The notes: a model not told the origin generated them from the sequence alone. A stretch of DNA of 64,000 nt from Thermodesulfobacterium sp. (GCA_017656385.1 JACDNX010000002.1:62001-126000), one strand, 5' to 3'. Counted from the first letter of the stretch, positions 45,570-55,219 are shown. Numbers and translations: made by a program.

Positions 45570-46555
45570 TTATAAACCTTTTTCCAATATTCTTTCAGAT
45601 CTTCCACTTTTTTAAACAACCATTGTTTATGCTCTAAATACCACTTTACAGTTTTTTCAAGTCCTTCTTCAAAGTTGGTTTTTGGTTTCCATCCACACTC
45701 TTTCATTATTTTACTAAAATCCATACTATAACGAAAATCATGTCCTGGTCTATCTTCAACAAACTTTATCAAATCATAAGGTTTACCCAAAAGTTCCAAA
45801 ATAGCTTTAACCACTTCTATATTTCTTCTCTCTTCTCCACTTGCCACATTATAAATCTCTCCTGGTTTCCCTTTTTCTATAATGGCAAAAATAGCATTTG
45901 CACAATCTTCCACATATAACCATTCTCTCACATTTAAACCTTTCCCATAAACAGGAACAGTTTCATTTTGCAATGCCTTAGCAATTACAACAGGAATAAG
46001 TTTCTCAGGATACTGCCAGGGACCATAATTATTGCTTGGTCTTATTGTTATAACAGGAAGCCCATAGGTCCTAAAATAAGCTCTTCCAAGCATATCTGCA
46101 CTTGCTTTACTAACTGAATAGGGAGAATTGGGCTTAAGTGGAGATTCCTCTGTAAATTTTCCTGTTTCTCCAAGCTCTCCATAAACCTCATCTGTAGAAA
46201 TGTTAATAAAAAGGTTAATGTTATACTTTTTAGAAGCTTCAAGTAAAACATAAGTGCCAAGAATATTAGAATTTAAGAATTCTGCAGGATTTAAAATGCT
46301 TCTATCAACATGAGATTCTGCTGCAAAATGGATAACTACATCAGGTTTTTCTTTATCAAAAATGTGTTCTACAAATTCGGGATTGGTAATATCTGCCCTG
46401 TAAAAGTTAATAGAGTCCCAGATTTCTTTAAGCCTTTCTAAATCTCCTGCATAGGTTAGTTTATCCACTACTGCAACCTGATAGCCCTTCTTTACAGCCT
46501 GTCTTACAAACTCGCTTCCTATAAATCCCGCTCCACCTGTAACGAGTATCTTCAT
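45566..46555 (-). CDS. rfbB: dTDP-glucose 4,6-dehydratase
   Basis: The protein has 329 residues from the ATG at 46555, which overlaps the rfbC stop (ATGA). GGAGFIGSEF at the N-terminus binds NAD, STDEVYG near residue 125 carries the dehydratase Asp-Glu pair, and YSVSKAS holds the catalytic Tyr and Lys. It converts dTDP-glucose to the 4-keto-6-deoxy sugar. An upstream extension is present in frame but lies inside rfbC. Confidence 0.95.
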   Translation of the reverse strand: MKILVTGGAGFIGSEFVRQAVKKGYQVAVVDKLTYAGDLERLKEIWDSINFYRADITNPEFVEHIFDKEKPDVVIHFAAESHVDRSILNPAEFLNSNILGTYVLLEASKKYNINLFINISTDEVYGELGETGKFTEESPLKPNSPYSVSKASADMLGRAYFRTYGLPVITIRPSNNYGPWQYPEKLIPVVIAKALQNETVPVYGKGLNVREWLYVEDCANAIFAIIEKGKPGEIYNVASGEERRNIEVVKAILELLGKPYDLIKFVEDRPGHDFRYSMDFSKIMKECGWKPKTNFEEGLEKTVKWYLEHKQWLFKKVEDLKEYWKKVYK

Positions 46556-47118
46556 ATGTCCCCTTTTTGATAAACGAAGTTGTTTTCTGCATTCTTCAAT
46601 TTCGGCAGACCTGCGTCTTTCTTTGAAAGAATGGGATTCGTAATAGGCCACTTTATTCCAATTTCACGGTCATTCCATATAATTCCCCTATCAAGAGCTG
46701 GGTCATACTCCTCAGTGCATTTATAAATTATCTCGGAATCTTCAAGGGCAACAAAGCCATGGGCAAAACCAGGTGGAATCCATAGCATATGCTTGTTTTC
46801 TTCAGATAGCTCCACAGCCACCCATTTACTGTACCACGGTGAGCCTTTCCTTATATCAACTGCAACATCCCAGATTTTGCCTTTGATACATCTTACAAGC
46901 TTTCCCTGTGCTTTTGGGTTTAGTTGATAGTGCAATCCCCTGAGAACTCCTTTTTTAGATTTTGAATGATTGTCCTGAACAAAGTCGTAATTTATTCCAT
47001 TCCTGACAAAGTCAGATTTTTTAAAGGTTTCCATAAAAAAACCTCTTTCATCAGGAAATACCAGCGGCTTTATAAGAACAACATCGGGAATTTCAAGTCT
47101 TATAAACTCAAAGGGCAT
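46552..47118 (-). CDS. rfbC: dTDP-4-dehydrorhamnose 3,5-epimerase
   Basis: The 188-residue cupin has [10 protein letters not shown] near residue 24, the [15 protein letters not shown] segment with the catalytic His, and the [14 protein letters not shown] motif. It epimerises at C3 and C5 of the 4-keto sugar. It overlaps rfbA by 11 bp and rfbB by 4 bp. Confidence 0.95.
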   Translation of the reverse strand: MPFEFIRLEIPDVVLIKPLVFPDERGFFMETFKKSDFVRNGINYDFVQDNHSKSKKGVLRGLHYQLNPKAQGKLVRCIKGKIWDVAVDIRKGSPWYSKWVAVELSEENKHMLWIPPGFAHGFVALEDSEIIYKCTEEYDPALDRGIIWNDREIGIKWPITNPILSKKDAGLPKLKNAENNFVYQKGDI

Positions 47119-47998
47119 GTTCCTGCTCCTCGGCTATTCTTATCAAATATTTTCCGTAAGGGGTCTTGCTCAATGGCTCTGCAAGTTTAAGAAGCTCCTC
47201 TCTATCTATCCAGCCATTTCTGTAAGCTATCTCTTCAATACAGCCTATCATAAGTCCTGTTTTCTTTTCAATAGTTGCCACAAATTCTCCTGCTTCAAGA
47301 AAGCTGTCGTGAGTTCCTGCATCAAACCAGGCAAACCCTCTTCCCAGAAGCTTTACTTTTAGCTTTCCTTTTTCAAGATACCTCTGGTTTACACTCGTTA
47401 TTTCAAGCTCTCCCCTGTGTGAGGGCTTAACAGATTTTGCTATTTCAACTGCTTCAGAATCGTAAAAATACATGCCTACAACCGCATAGTTTGACTTAGG
47501 TTTTTTTGGCTTCTCTTCAATGGACAACACTTTACCTGTTTCATCAAACTCAACAACACCAAACCTTTCAGGGTCAGAAACATAGTATCCAAAAACATAA
47601 GCACCACCATTTTTTTCTACTTCTTTTTTTGCCTGCTCAAGTATTTTTATAAGGTCGTGTCCAAAAAATATGTTGTCACCAAGAAGATATAAAACAGTAT
47701 CGTTTTTAATAAATTCTTCTGCGAGTATAAGACCTTCTGCCAGTCCTCTTGGTTTCTGTTGAATAATGTAATCTATCTTCATCCCGAGATGAGAGCCGTC
47801 TCCAAAAAGTTTCTTAAAACTCACAACATCCTCAGGGTTTACTACAAAGAGAACCTCTCTTATTTTAAGAAGCATGGCAATGGAAAGGGGGTAATAAATC
47901 ATGGGTTTGTTGTATATGGGAAGAAGGTGCTTGTTTACAACCTGAGTTGTGGGATAAAGCCTTGTTCCAGACCCCCCTGCAAGAATTACTGCTTTCAT
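47108..47998 (-). CDS. rfbA: Glucose-1-phosphate thymidylyltransferase
   Basis: The 296-residue protein begins [14 protein letters not shown], the nucleotidyltransferase loop, and has YLLGDNIF near residue 105 and [11 protein letters not shown] near 223. It makes dTDP-glucose, the first step towards dTDP-rhamnose. It is the first gene of the operon rfbACB-DUF4258-DUF2283-rfbD. No strong promoter is evident in the AT-rich upstream gap. Confidence 0.95.
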   Translation of the reverse strand: MKAVILAGGSGTRLYPTTQVVNKHLLPIYNKPMIYYPLSIAMLLKIREVLFVVNPEDVVSFKKLFGDGSHLGMKIDYIIQQKPRGLAEGLILAEEFIKNDTVLYLLGDNIFFGHDLIKILEQAKKEVEKNGGAYVFGYYVSDPERFGVVEFDETGKVLSIEEKPKKPKSNYAVVGMYFYDSEAVEIAKSVKPSHRGELEITSVNQRYLEKGKLKVKLLGRGFAWFDAGTHDSFLEAGEFVATIEKKTGLMIGCIEEIAYRNGWIDREELLKLAEPLSKTPYGKYLIRIAEEQEHAL

Positions 47999-48000
47999 AA

Positions 48001-48119
48001 TTTTTTAATAAAAAATTTTCCAATTTTTACAAATTTTAACATACCAAAACTTATAACTCAACCAATTCTTATTTTATTTTGCGAGTTTTTACAAAATCGT
48101 CCTTTAGCAGATTATAGAT
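48001..48119. other. AT-rich intergenic stretch upstream of rfbA
   Basis: No gene is seen. This must hold the rfbACB promoter, but no consensus is convincing. Confidence 0.4.
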
Positions 48120-48134
48120 TAAAAATTAATTTTA

Positions 48135-48260
48135 ATCCTTCTCTTTAGCTGAGCAGAATTGGCTTTTACCAGAAGAAGATAAAGCATGGAGAGATTTATA
48201 AGATGAGTATGCTATTACAACCAGTGACAAAGACTTTGAAAAAGAGAGGAAATATATTTA
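48135..48260 (+). pseudogene. Remnant of a toxin-antitoxin pair
   Basis: The frame first reads SLAEQNWLLPEEDKAWRDL and a stop at 48198, like the C-terminus of an antitoxin of the PEED/W type. The next frame continues AITTSDKDFEKERKYI, the end of a PIN-domain toxin. Everything between is missing. The rest, to 48342, shows no gene. Confidence 0.45.
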
Positions 48261-48342
48261 AACAACCATTTTAGCAGACAAACTATCCGCTCTCTGCTAA
48301 ATCAAGCATCAAATTGAAAAATTTTTCAAAAATCTTAAAAGA

Positions 48343-48722
48343 CTATTTAGACACTCTGCTTTCTTTTACCGAATTGAGCCACTCAAGGAAAAAGGCAAGA
48401 AATACTCCAATAAAAAAGAGAACTTACTCCAGATACTGCTATAATCAGTTTTCTTTTTGGTTTTACAGGCTTCTCAACAGATAAGGGCTTTTCTATTACA
48501 TTTAAGATAAAAAAATTATTAATCTTTAAATCATAGGAATTTTTAAATAGTGCCTTTTCATAGTTTTTTGACAACTCTTTTAATTCCTTTTCAAGTTTAT
48601 CAAGTGCTATTTTTACAATAGCTTCTGCTACTTTTCTATCTTTATGTTCATAGGTGATTTTAATGGTATTTGTTTTTTTATCAATTTTAGCAAGGTCCCA
48701 CTCAAGAAAATTTTTTTATTAA
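48343..48722 (-). pseudogene. Wzz-like chain-length determinant remnant (C-terminal half)
   Basis: The minus strand reads LAKIDKKTNTIKITYEHKD, then VEKPVKPKRKLIIAVSGVSS, the pre-membrane and membrane region of a Wzz/GumC-type protein. A one-base insertion in a T-run near 48397 shifts the frame; the last helix (IGVFLAFFLEWLN) and a stop at 48343 lie in the next frame. Two in-frame stops separate it from the sequence before it. Confidence 0.65.
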
Positions 48723-49270
48723 TAATTTTTTTCCGTAAGGGTTTCAGTTTTAAGAAGATTTATAATTTTTTCTTCAAAAGCAAGGGTATAAAATTTTATT
48801 ACATTTGGACCTGCTTTTTAAGCTTCTTTAAGAGCAAAACCTGCTTTTTCAAAAAGTTCTGTAAAAGTTTTTCCATCGATAGGGAAAATAGAAATACCAG
48901 CATTTATAAAAACTGATACGCTTTCAATAGGAAAAATAAATAATTGTCGCAATTTTTCTACGATTGCTACGGTATTTTCTTCTTTTGGAAGTTCTACAAA
49001 AATTGCAAATTCATCTCCTCCTGTTTTTGCAACAATATCCGTATGTCTTACATGTTTTTTTAAAAGATTACCTACTGCTTCAAGAATCTTATTACCTTTT
49101 TCAAATCCATGTATAAGATTTATATAACCTATTTCAAATATATCACTTCTTGCAAGAGCTCCGGCTTTGATGAATTGAAGCCTCTCTGAAACCTTTATTG
49201 CAAATTCTTTAAAACTTATAGGATTAGATAAAGGAGGATTTTTATTGGTCAACGTATCCGATTTACCCAT
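48723..49270 (-). pseudogene. GGDEF-domain protein, degenerate and with a nonsense stop
   Basis: The frame carries the GGDEF motif (TGGDEFAIFVEL near residue 83) and the conserved end FEKAGFALKEA. A TAA then stops it at 48818, where AAA would give the expected KKAG. In-frame residues continue after the stop into sequence related to the Wzz remnant. The N-terminus before residue 45 does not match the family. It is probably not an active diguanylate cyclase, although the motif itself is intact. Confidence 0.6.
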
Positions 49271-49397
49271 CTTGATTTTTAATCAATCGGAAAAAATTTA
49301 AAAAACTTAAAAATAAAAAAGAAAAATTACAGCTATTAAAAGTAATTTTTGGTTATCAGAAATAACAGTTTAACTTTAATCATTTTTTCTTGGTTTT

Positions 49398-50546
49398 TTA
49401 TTTTTTTCTTTCTTCTATTGTACAAAAAATAAGAGATAAAAAGATCCCTATAAAGATGCCGCTTATTCCTGCTATTGTTAATATAAGAGCTTTTTTAGGT
49501 TTTTCTGGCTTGGGAGAACTTATAGGAGGTTGGACAATATCAAAGGCGCGTAAATTTTGTAAATTAACTTTTAATTTTTCCATATCTGCTACCAAAATAG
49601 CTTTATTTTTTTCTAACTTTTCATCTCTTTTTTGTTTTAAATTTTCAATTTGGTTCTCCAAAGCTAAAATATCTAAATTAAGCCTGTTCAATTTTTCTTG
49701 AAGTTCAAAATACTCTTTTTTTAAATTAAGGATTCTCATTTCTAAAATTGAAATATAACTAATATTTTGTTGAATAATATTTGAATAAAGAAGAAGCGTT
49801 AACTGGTCAGATTCCTTTTTTTTGTCATTAACCATTTTATTTGGTTGTCTTGTTAAAAGTTTAGTTCTAAGCGAGATTAAATCTTGTGTATTTTTATTTA
49901 TTTGAGATATTATCTTTTCTAAATTTTTCTTTGTTTCTTCATATACTTGAATATTAGATTTTAACAAGTTTTTTTGAAATTCTTTAAGTTTTATTTTCTC
50001 AGTAAGTTCTGTTATTTGCCTTGTAATAACTTTTTTTTCTAACTCTAATTTTTCTATCTCCTTTTGTTTTTTTTCTATTTCCTTTTGAATTAATTTTCTT
50101 TTTCTTTCAAAATCTTTAGTATTTTTTTCTATGATATTTTTATAATATTCTAAAATTTCTCTTAAAATTTTTACACCCTTTTGAGGATCTGGAAAAAACA
50201 TTTCTAAAAAAACAGTTTTACCCTTTCGAGGGATTGAAGCAGTTATTTCTACTTTGTCAATATATTCAGGGTATGTCTTTTTAAGATACGCTTTGTATCC
50301 TTTAATATTAAACCATTTCTGTATATCCTCAGGGATAATCAAATGTTCGTTTTCTTCTAAAGAAACCGGTCTAATCTGAGCTTTGATACGATAAAGAGGA
50401 GTAGCTATTAAAATATAGCCTGTAGCTATTATTAACATAAAACAGAAACACAAAAGAATAACCCATTTTTTCTTCCATATTCTCGAGAATATTTCATAAA
50501 AATCTATTTCATATTCATATTTTTCTTTTACTGTTTTTTCTTCCAT
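49398..50546 (-). CDS. Wzz-like chain-length determinant protein
   Basis: The 382-residue protein has an N-terminal membrane helix (about residues 31-52) and a C-terminal one (about 355-375), with a long periplasmic coiled coil between (about 135-330, rich in Lys, Glu, Gln). A PKPEKPKKALILTIAGISG segment before the last helix is the Wzz/GNVR signature. It controls the length of a polysaccharide chain. It is the intact member of three tandem copies. Confidence 0.8.
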   Translation of the reverse strand: MEEKTVKEKYEYEIDFYEIFSRIWKKKWVILLCFCFMLIIATGYILIATPLYRIKAQIRPVSLEENEHLIIPEDIQKWFNIKGYKAYLKKTYPEYIDKVEITASIPRKGKTVFLEMFFPDPQKGVKILREILEYYKNIIEKNTKDFERKRKLIQKEIEKKQKEIEKLELEKKVITRQITELTEKIKLKEFQKNLLKSNIQVYEETKKNLEKIISQINKNTQDLISLRTKLLTRQPNKMVNDKKKESDQLTLLLYSNIIQQNISYISILEMRILNLKKEYFELQEKLNRLNLDILALENQIENLKQKRDEKLEKNKAILVADMEKLKVNLQNLRAFDIVQPPISSPKPEKPKKALILTIAGISGIFIGIFLSLIFCTIEERKK

Positions 50547-50558
50547 TTTTAAGACTCC

Positions 50559-51324
50559 TTGTTTGTTCTTCCCACCAGTCGTCTTCTAAAAAGGCTTGAA
50601 ATACCTGCAATGGCTATGTTTAACATTAACTTTGGTTTGACTGGATTTTCTGAAATGCGAGGCTCTTCTAACATTTCAACACCTTTTAGACGATTAAGAG
50701 CCTGCTCTATTGCAATTTTTCTTACCTTTAAACTAAAATGCTTTTTTCAAGTTCAATCGGGTTAAATCCTACAAGAGTTATTTTTCCAGTTTCAAATAGT
50801 TTTTTATATGTTTTTATATTCTTAGTTAACTTTGCTATCAATTTATCAATTTCTTCTAACTGAATTGAGAGTCTTTGTCTTTCTTCTTCAACAAAGCGCT
50901 TTATAAAAGGAAGATTGTTTAAATATGTAATAAATTCTGTAAAAGCATGAGTTAAAATGTTTTTATCCTTTGCTTCAATAATCAATTGGAGTTTGTCTTT
51001 GGAAACTTGATTTCTGGAAACTTTTATCTCTTTTAATTTCACATCTGTTATTAAATGAGCTGTATTGGGAAAAATCCTTTTTATATCTTCTTTTGTATCA
51101 ATTTTGCCAATAATATTAATTACTTCTTTTGCTGGTAGTATAGTTAGCCTAAGCACTATTTTTCCTTGATATATCTTTGGCATCAGAAGGCTTATTATCA
51201 CTGATGCAAGTATTGCAATAACAAACAAACCAATAATAAGCTTTTTCCTTTTAACTATTACCTTCCAGAGATCATAAAGATTTATCTCATTTTCATATTC
51301 TGCAGGTATTTGTTGAGAATTCAT
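50559..51324 (-). pseudogene. Wzz-like protein, frameshifted with a lost membrane helix
   Basis: The first 197 residues read normally (membrane helix about 29-51). Near 50735 the frame stops after GFNPIELEKSIL. A second frame continues VRKIAIEQALNRLKGVEML, ending in PVKPKLMLNIAIAGISSLF. From there the expected last helix is missing: a WWEEQT-like tail lies in yet another frame. So it has at least one indel and a deletion. Confidence 0.65.
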
Positions 51325-51363
51325 TGAAATGCATCTTTAACAATATTTTTGAATAATCATAAG

Positions 51364-51437
51364 CGCGCCCGGCAGGACTCGAACCTGCAACCTTTGGATT
51401 CGTAGTCCAATGCTCTATCCAATTGAGCTACGGGCGC
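51364..51437 (-). tRNA. tRNA-Arg (ACG)
   Basis: The minus strand folds as a 74-base cloverleaf. Acceptor GCGCCCG pairs with CGGGCGC, the D arm is GCTC/GAGC, and anticodon stem TTGGA/TCCAA encloses loop CTACGAA with anticodon ACG. The T arm is GCAGG/CCTGC. The discriminator is G and no CCA is encoded. Confidence 0.95.
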
Positions 51438-51546
51438 ATCTAAAAATAATATAAAGTATTTTCCTATTTTAGCAAGATCAAAGACATGTCTTTCAATTTT
51501 TATAATAAAGCTTTATAATAATTACCAATCCTTGCAAAAATTTTCT

Positions 51547-52833
51547 ATGAAGAACTTAAAAATCTACAATTTGCTTTCTAAATACATAAACTTCTGGCCA
51601 GTTCTTATTTTGTGGATTGTGGTTCTTATTTCTTCGGCAACATTGATAATAAGCGCTATATTTACCTACCAAAACACTAAAAAGGCAGGAGAAGACACAT
51701 TAAAAATGCAAGCTATGGGGATAGCTATTACTCTTCAAAGCTTTCTACAATCTGCAGAATTGGAAAATTTAAGTGATTTAGATTACGGAATTTTTTTTGA
51801 TATAATACTAAATGAGGAATGGGAAGGGATAGCTTTTATAAGCCTTTATGATGAAAACGGATATATTGTGCTTCATTCTAATCCAGAACTTATAGGTAGA
51901 AAAGTAGAACTTGAAAAGGTTTCTTCCTATCCTTATTACCACTACTTAATTCTTAAGACCTTGGAAAAAGTTTTTGTAGCTGATTTTAAAATCACTTTTT
52001 TCCGAAATCACTTTTACATTTTAAGAATAGCTTTGCATACTTATCCTGCAGAAAAAATGTTAAAAAAAGCCAAAATTTTTGCAGGAATAAAAGCAGGAGT
52101 CGCTACTGGTCTCATTTTATTTGGAATTTTGGCAACTTTCATTATAAAGAAAGTTGAGAAAATACAATTAAGGTTTAAAGAGCTGGAAAGTATATCTCTT
52201 ATGACAAAAATTCTTGCTCATGAAATAAGAAATCCCTTAGGCAGTATTAAAGGCTTTTCTCAGTATTTAATTAGGAAAGTGGATGAAAAATTTAAAGAAC
52301 CACTGAAAATAATATTTAAGGAAGCTTTAAGGATTGAAAGGCTTACTGATGAACTTTTACTTTATACAAATCCTGTAAGGGTATCTGTTAATGATTTTTT
52401 CTTGAATGAATTGTTAGAAGAAGTCTTAATAGGTTTTAAAAACAGTTATCCAGAGGTAATTTTTAGACTAAATTGTGATTGTAAGATAAGGATAAGGTGT
52501 GACAGAGATAAGTTAAAAGAAGTTATCATTAATCTTTTACAAAATGCAGTTGATGCAGTGTTAGAGACATCTAAAGTTCAAAAGATTATAGAATTAAATG
52601 TAGAAAAAAGAGAAAATAAAATTAAACTTGAAATTGTAGACAATGGTATAGGAATGGATGAGAAAACTTTAGTTAAAGCAACCGAGCCCTTCTTTACTAC
52701 AAAATCTAAAGGTTCTGGGCTTGGTTTAGCTATAGTGAAAAAGATTTGCGAAGCTTTGAATATAGAATTTGAAATAGATAGTAAAAAAGGGGAAGGAACA
52801 AGGGTATGTCTGATTATTCCAGAATCGCTATAG
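51547..52833 (+). CDS. Sensor histidine kinase, NtrB/ZraS-like
   Basis: The protein has 428 residues from the ATG at 51547; a TTG at 51532 would add five. Membrane helices at about 17-39 and 178-200 enclose a periplasmic sensor domain of about 140 residues. The phospho-acceptor is His225 in LAHEIRNPLGS. The ATPase part has the N box LLQNAVDAV near 319, DNGIGM near 351 and GSGLGLAIV near 372. The stop overlaps the response regulator by 28 bp. The signal is unknown; zinc is suggested by the nearby ZraP-like gene. Confidence 0.9.
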   Translation: MKNLKIYNLLSKYINFWPVLILWIVVLISSATLIISAIFTYQNTKKAGEDTLKMQAMGIAITLQSFLQSAELENLSDLDYGIFFDIILNEEWEGIAFISLYDENGYIVLHSNPELIGRKVELEKVSSYPYYHYLILKTLEKVFVADFKITFFRNHFYILRIALHTYPAEKMLKKAKIFAGIKAGVATGLILFGILATFIIKKVEKIQLRFKELESISLMTKILAHEIRNPLGSIKGFSQYLIRKVDEKFKEPLKIIFKEALRIERLTDELLLYTNPVRVSVNDFFLNELLEEVLIGFKNSYPEVIFRLNCDCKIRIRCDRDKLKEVIINLLQNAVDAVLETSKVQKIIELNVEKRENKIKLEIVDNGIGMDEKTLVKATEPFFTTKSKGSGLGLAIVKKICEALNIEFEIDSKKGEGTRVCLIIPESL

Positions 52834-54128
52834 TTGAAGATGACCAATCTTTTGCTTCTTTTCTTAAAACTATTTTGGAGGAGAAGGGATACAAAGTAGA
52901 AGTTTATTATGATCCTGAGACAGCTTTAAAGAGGTTGCCGGACTTTTCTCCTCAGCTTGTGATTACAGATTTAAAGATGCCCAAAATGGATGGGATTACA
53001 TTTTTAGAAAAGGCTAAAAGCATATTTCCTGATACTCAATTTATAGTAATTACAGCTTATGGAACTATTCCTTCAGCAGTAGAGGCTATAAAAAAAGGAG
53101 CGGTTGATTATATCACTAAACCTTTATCAAGTCCTGATGAATTTTTATCCTTAATTGCAAAGTTATTTCCTGAAAGAAAGGAAAAAATTTTTAAAAAACT
53201 TTTTGAACTCCCTCCTTTTGAGATTTTATTTGCAGGAATGGAGGATGTTTACGAAAAAATAATGCGGGTAGCTCCCACAGATACAACGGTTATTCTATAT
53301 GGAGAAACAGGGACTGGCAAATCAGCTATTGCTAAAGCTATACATCTTTTAAGTGGAAGAAAGGGAAATTTTGTTGAAATAAACTGTGCAGCAATTCCAG
53401 AAACTCTTATAGAGTCTGAGCTTTTCGGATACGAAAAAGGAGCTTTCTCAGGAGCCGTAAAATCTAAACCAGGGAAAATAGAAATTGCAAAGGACGGGAC
53501 TCTTTTTCTGGATGAGATAGCAGAAATGAATCCGACAGTTCAGGCAAAATTTTTGAGAGTTCTGCAGGATAAAACCTTTGAAAGACTGGGTGGACTTACT
53601 TCTATAAAAACAAATGCAAGGTTTGTTGTTGCTACTAACAAAGATCTTTTGGAGCTTGTAAGACAAGGGAAATTTAGAGAAGATCTGTATTTCAGAGTAA
53701 ATGTATTTCCTATTTACATTCCACCTTTAAGAGAAAGAAAAGAAGCAATTTTTAAAATCGCAGAGTATATCATAAATAAGCTTTCTGAGAAAATAGGGAA
53801 AGATCCTTTAAAACTTAGCAAGAATTCTAAGGAAATTTTAAAAAAGTATCCCTGGCCGGGTAACATAAGAGAACTTGAAAATGTGCTGGAGAGAAGCTTT
53901 ATTCTTGCAAAGGGAGAAGAATTAGAATTGGAGTCGGGATTTTTTGAAAAAGATAAAATTCTTCAAGACAAAGAAGAGCCTAAAAATTTGAAAGAACTTG
54001 AAAAAAGAGCTATATTAGAAGTCCTTAAAAAAACAGGAGGTAATAAAAAGAAAGCAGCAGAACTTTTGGGTATTTCTCTGAGAACTCTTTATTACAAAAT
54101 TAAGGAATACAATCTAAAAACACCTTGA
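52806..54128 (+). CDS. Sigma-54-dependent response regulator, NtrC/ZraR-like
   Basis: The 440-residue protein has a receiver domain with phospho-acceptor Asp55 (ITDLKMPKMDG). An AAA+ domain follows with GETGTGKS (Walker A, near residue 165) and FLDEIAEM (Walker B). A C-terminal Fis-like HTH (GGNKKKAAELLGISLRTLYY) ends it. The sigma-54 contact loop reads GAFSGA, with Ser in place of the usual Thr. It would activate promoters with the -24/-12 type. Overlapping the histidine kinase gene, it forms a pair with it. Confidence 0.92.
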   Translation: MSDYSRIAIVEDDQSFASFLKTILEEKGYKVEVYYDPETALKRLPDFSPQLVITDLKMPKMDGITFLEKAKSIFPDTQFIVITAYGTIPSAVEAIKKGAVDYITKPLSSPDEFLSLIAKLFPERKEKIFKKLFELPPFEILFAGMEDVYEKIMRVAPTDTTVILYGETGTGKSAIAKAIHLLSGRKGNFVEINCAAIPETLIESELFGYEKGAFSGAVKSKPGKIEIAKDGTLFLDEIAEMNPTVQAKFLRVLQDKTFERLGGLTSIKTNARFVVATNKDLLELVRQGKFREDLYFRVNVFPIYIPPLRERKEAIFKIAEYIINKLSEKIGKDPLKLSKNSKEILKKYPWPGNIRELENVLERSFILAKGEELELESGFFEKDKILQDKEEPKNLKELEKRAILEVLKKTGGNKKKAAELLGISLRTLYYKIKEYNLKTP

Positions 54129-54539
54129 TTTCTTTTTCCAGCAGGGTTTAAAGTTTTCGTCTCTTAAATGATAGATACGGTTTTTATCTACTATGTATAA
54201 AGATCTGGTAAGAATAAAAAGCTCTCCCTTTTTAGTGAAAAATTTGGAACCTTTAATAATTATCTCATTTCCAGGTTTAATGTGTATGTGCTTTTTTTTG
54301 ACAAACCAGAGGGGTCCAATAATAACTTTATAAATTTTTTTTCTTCTTTTTACATCTGCTATCAAAAACTTGTGTTTGGGTAAAATCCATACTCTTTTGA
54401 CTTTACCTCTTAGGAAGATTTCAGTATTCGGATCATATTTTTCTAAAATTTCATGATGAAAAAATCTATCAGCATTGACTGATAGAGGAAAAAATGAGAA
54501 GATAAAAAAAATAAAAAAAATAAAATACTTCATACTCAT
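54114..54539 (-). CDS. Hypothetical secreted protein
   Basis: I do not recognise this 141-residue protein. From the ATG at 54539, an N-terminal hydrophobic stretch ending near NADRFF forms a Sec signal peptide. The rest is small and basic with alternating beta-like segments (VKRVWILPKHKFLIADV, then IKPGNEIIIKGSKF), like an OB fold. Its end overlaps the regulator gene by 15 bp on the opposite strand. A TATAAT sits six bases before the start. A periplasmic role near the two-component pair is plausible but unproven. Confidence 0.6.
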   Translation of the reverse strand: MSMKYFIFFIFFIFSFFPLSVNADRFFHHEILEKYDPNTEIFLRGKVKRVWILPKHKFLIADVKRRKKIYKVIIGPLWFVKKKHIHIKPGNEIIIKGSKFFTKKGELFILTRSLYIVDKNRIYHLRDENFKPCWKKKSRCF

Positions 54540-54560
54540 TGAAATATTATAACACAAAAT

Positions 54561-54588
54561 TAAGGAGCGGAATAAAATCCGCCCCTTA
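54561..54588 (-). terminator. Terminator of the ZraP-like gene
   Basis: Arms 54561-54571 and 54578-54588 pair over 11 positions with one mismatch. On the minus strand the arms are followed by AATTTT. It sits 25 bp after the end of the gene at 54613. Confidence 0.65.
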
Positions 54589-54612
54589 AAAACCTCTTAA
54601 AAATTTAGGAAA

Positions 54613-55056
54613 TTACCAGCCACAAATTCTTCTTAATCTTAAGCCATTCTTAGGACCAAAGGGTAAGCCCATTTCGTAAGCTTTTTTTCTCATCTCAAGT
54701 CTTAATTTAACAAGTTCTTCTTCTTTTTTTTCTATAGCTGACCAATCAGGTGGATTTTTACTCCACAGTTCACGAAGTTCTTTTCTGATTTGCCACATTT
54801 TTTGCCATAAAGGCTGAACTTCTTTGCAATAAGCTTGAACCTTTTGCGGATCAACTTTAATCCTGTATCCAGGTCCTCTTTGTTCATGATGCATTGGTCC
54901 ATATCCAGGTCCCATTGGTTCATGATGCATTGGTCCGTATCCAGGTCCTATTTGACCTGGCTGAGGTGTGGTTTCGTTCTGAGCAAACGAAGCTCCAACT
55001 GCTAATATCCCTACTGTGCTCAAGACAGCTAAGGTTTTACTTAACTTTCTAAACAT
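54613..55056 (-). CDS. ZraP/Spy-like small periplasmic protein
   Basis: The 147-residue protein has a signal peptide (about residues 1-25, ending ASFAQ). A glycine-rich stretch follows with near-repeats of GPGYGPMHHE at about 38-65, whose His residues could bind metal. The C-terminal helix region (KMWQIRKELRELW and IEKKEEELVKLRLEMRKKAY) resembles the LTXXQ/ZraP-Spy chaperone helices. In the Zra system this protein is the zinc-binding target of a ZraS-ZraR pair; here such a pair lies 0.5 kb away. The link is inference. An AAGGAGG site precedes the start. Confidence 0.7.
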   Translation of the reverse strand: MFRKLSKTLAVLSTVGILAVGASFAQNETTPQPGQIGPGYGPMHHEPMGPGYGPMHHEQRGPGYRIKVDPQKVQAYCKEVQPLWQKMWQIRKELRELWSKNPPDWSAIEKKEEELVKLRLEMRKKAYEMGLPFGPKNGLRLRRICGW

Positions 55057-55104
55057 AACGCACCTCCTTTTTGGATTTTTTTAGCAATACTATATTTTTA
55101 ATTA

Positions 55105-55119
55105 ACAAAAGTTATGCCT
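55105..55119 (-). promoter_or_regulatory. Weak candidate sigma-54 promoter before the ZraP-like gene
   Basis: The minus strand reads AGGCATAACTTTTGT, with GG and, ten bases later, GT in place of the usual GC. The -24 part matches and the -12 part is off by one base. It lies about 50 bp before the start codon. The call is tentative. Confidence 0.25.
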
Positions 55120-55219
55120 GAAATTTTTTCTGGAAATATTGATAAATTTAGAGGATATAAAAAGGTAATAAAGATTTTACTTTGTAAAAATTGCAAAAGA
55201 GATGTAAAATTTGCAAAAG

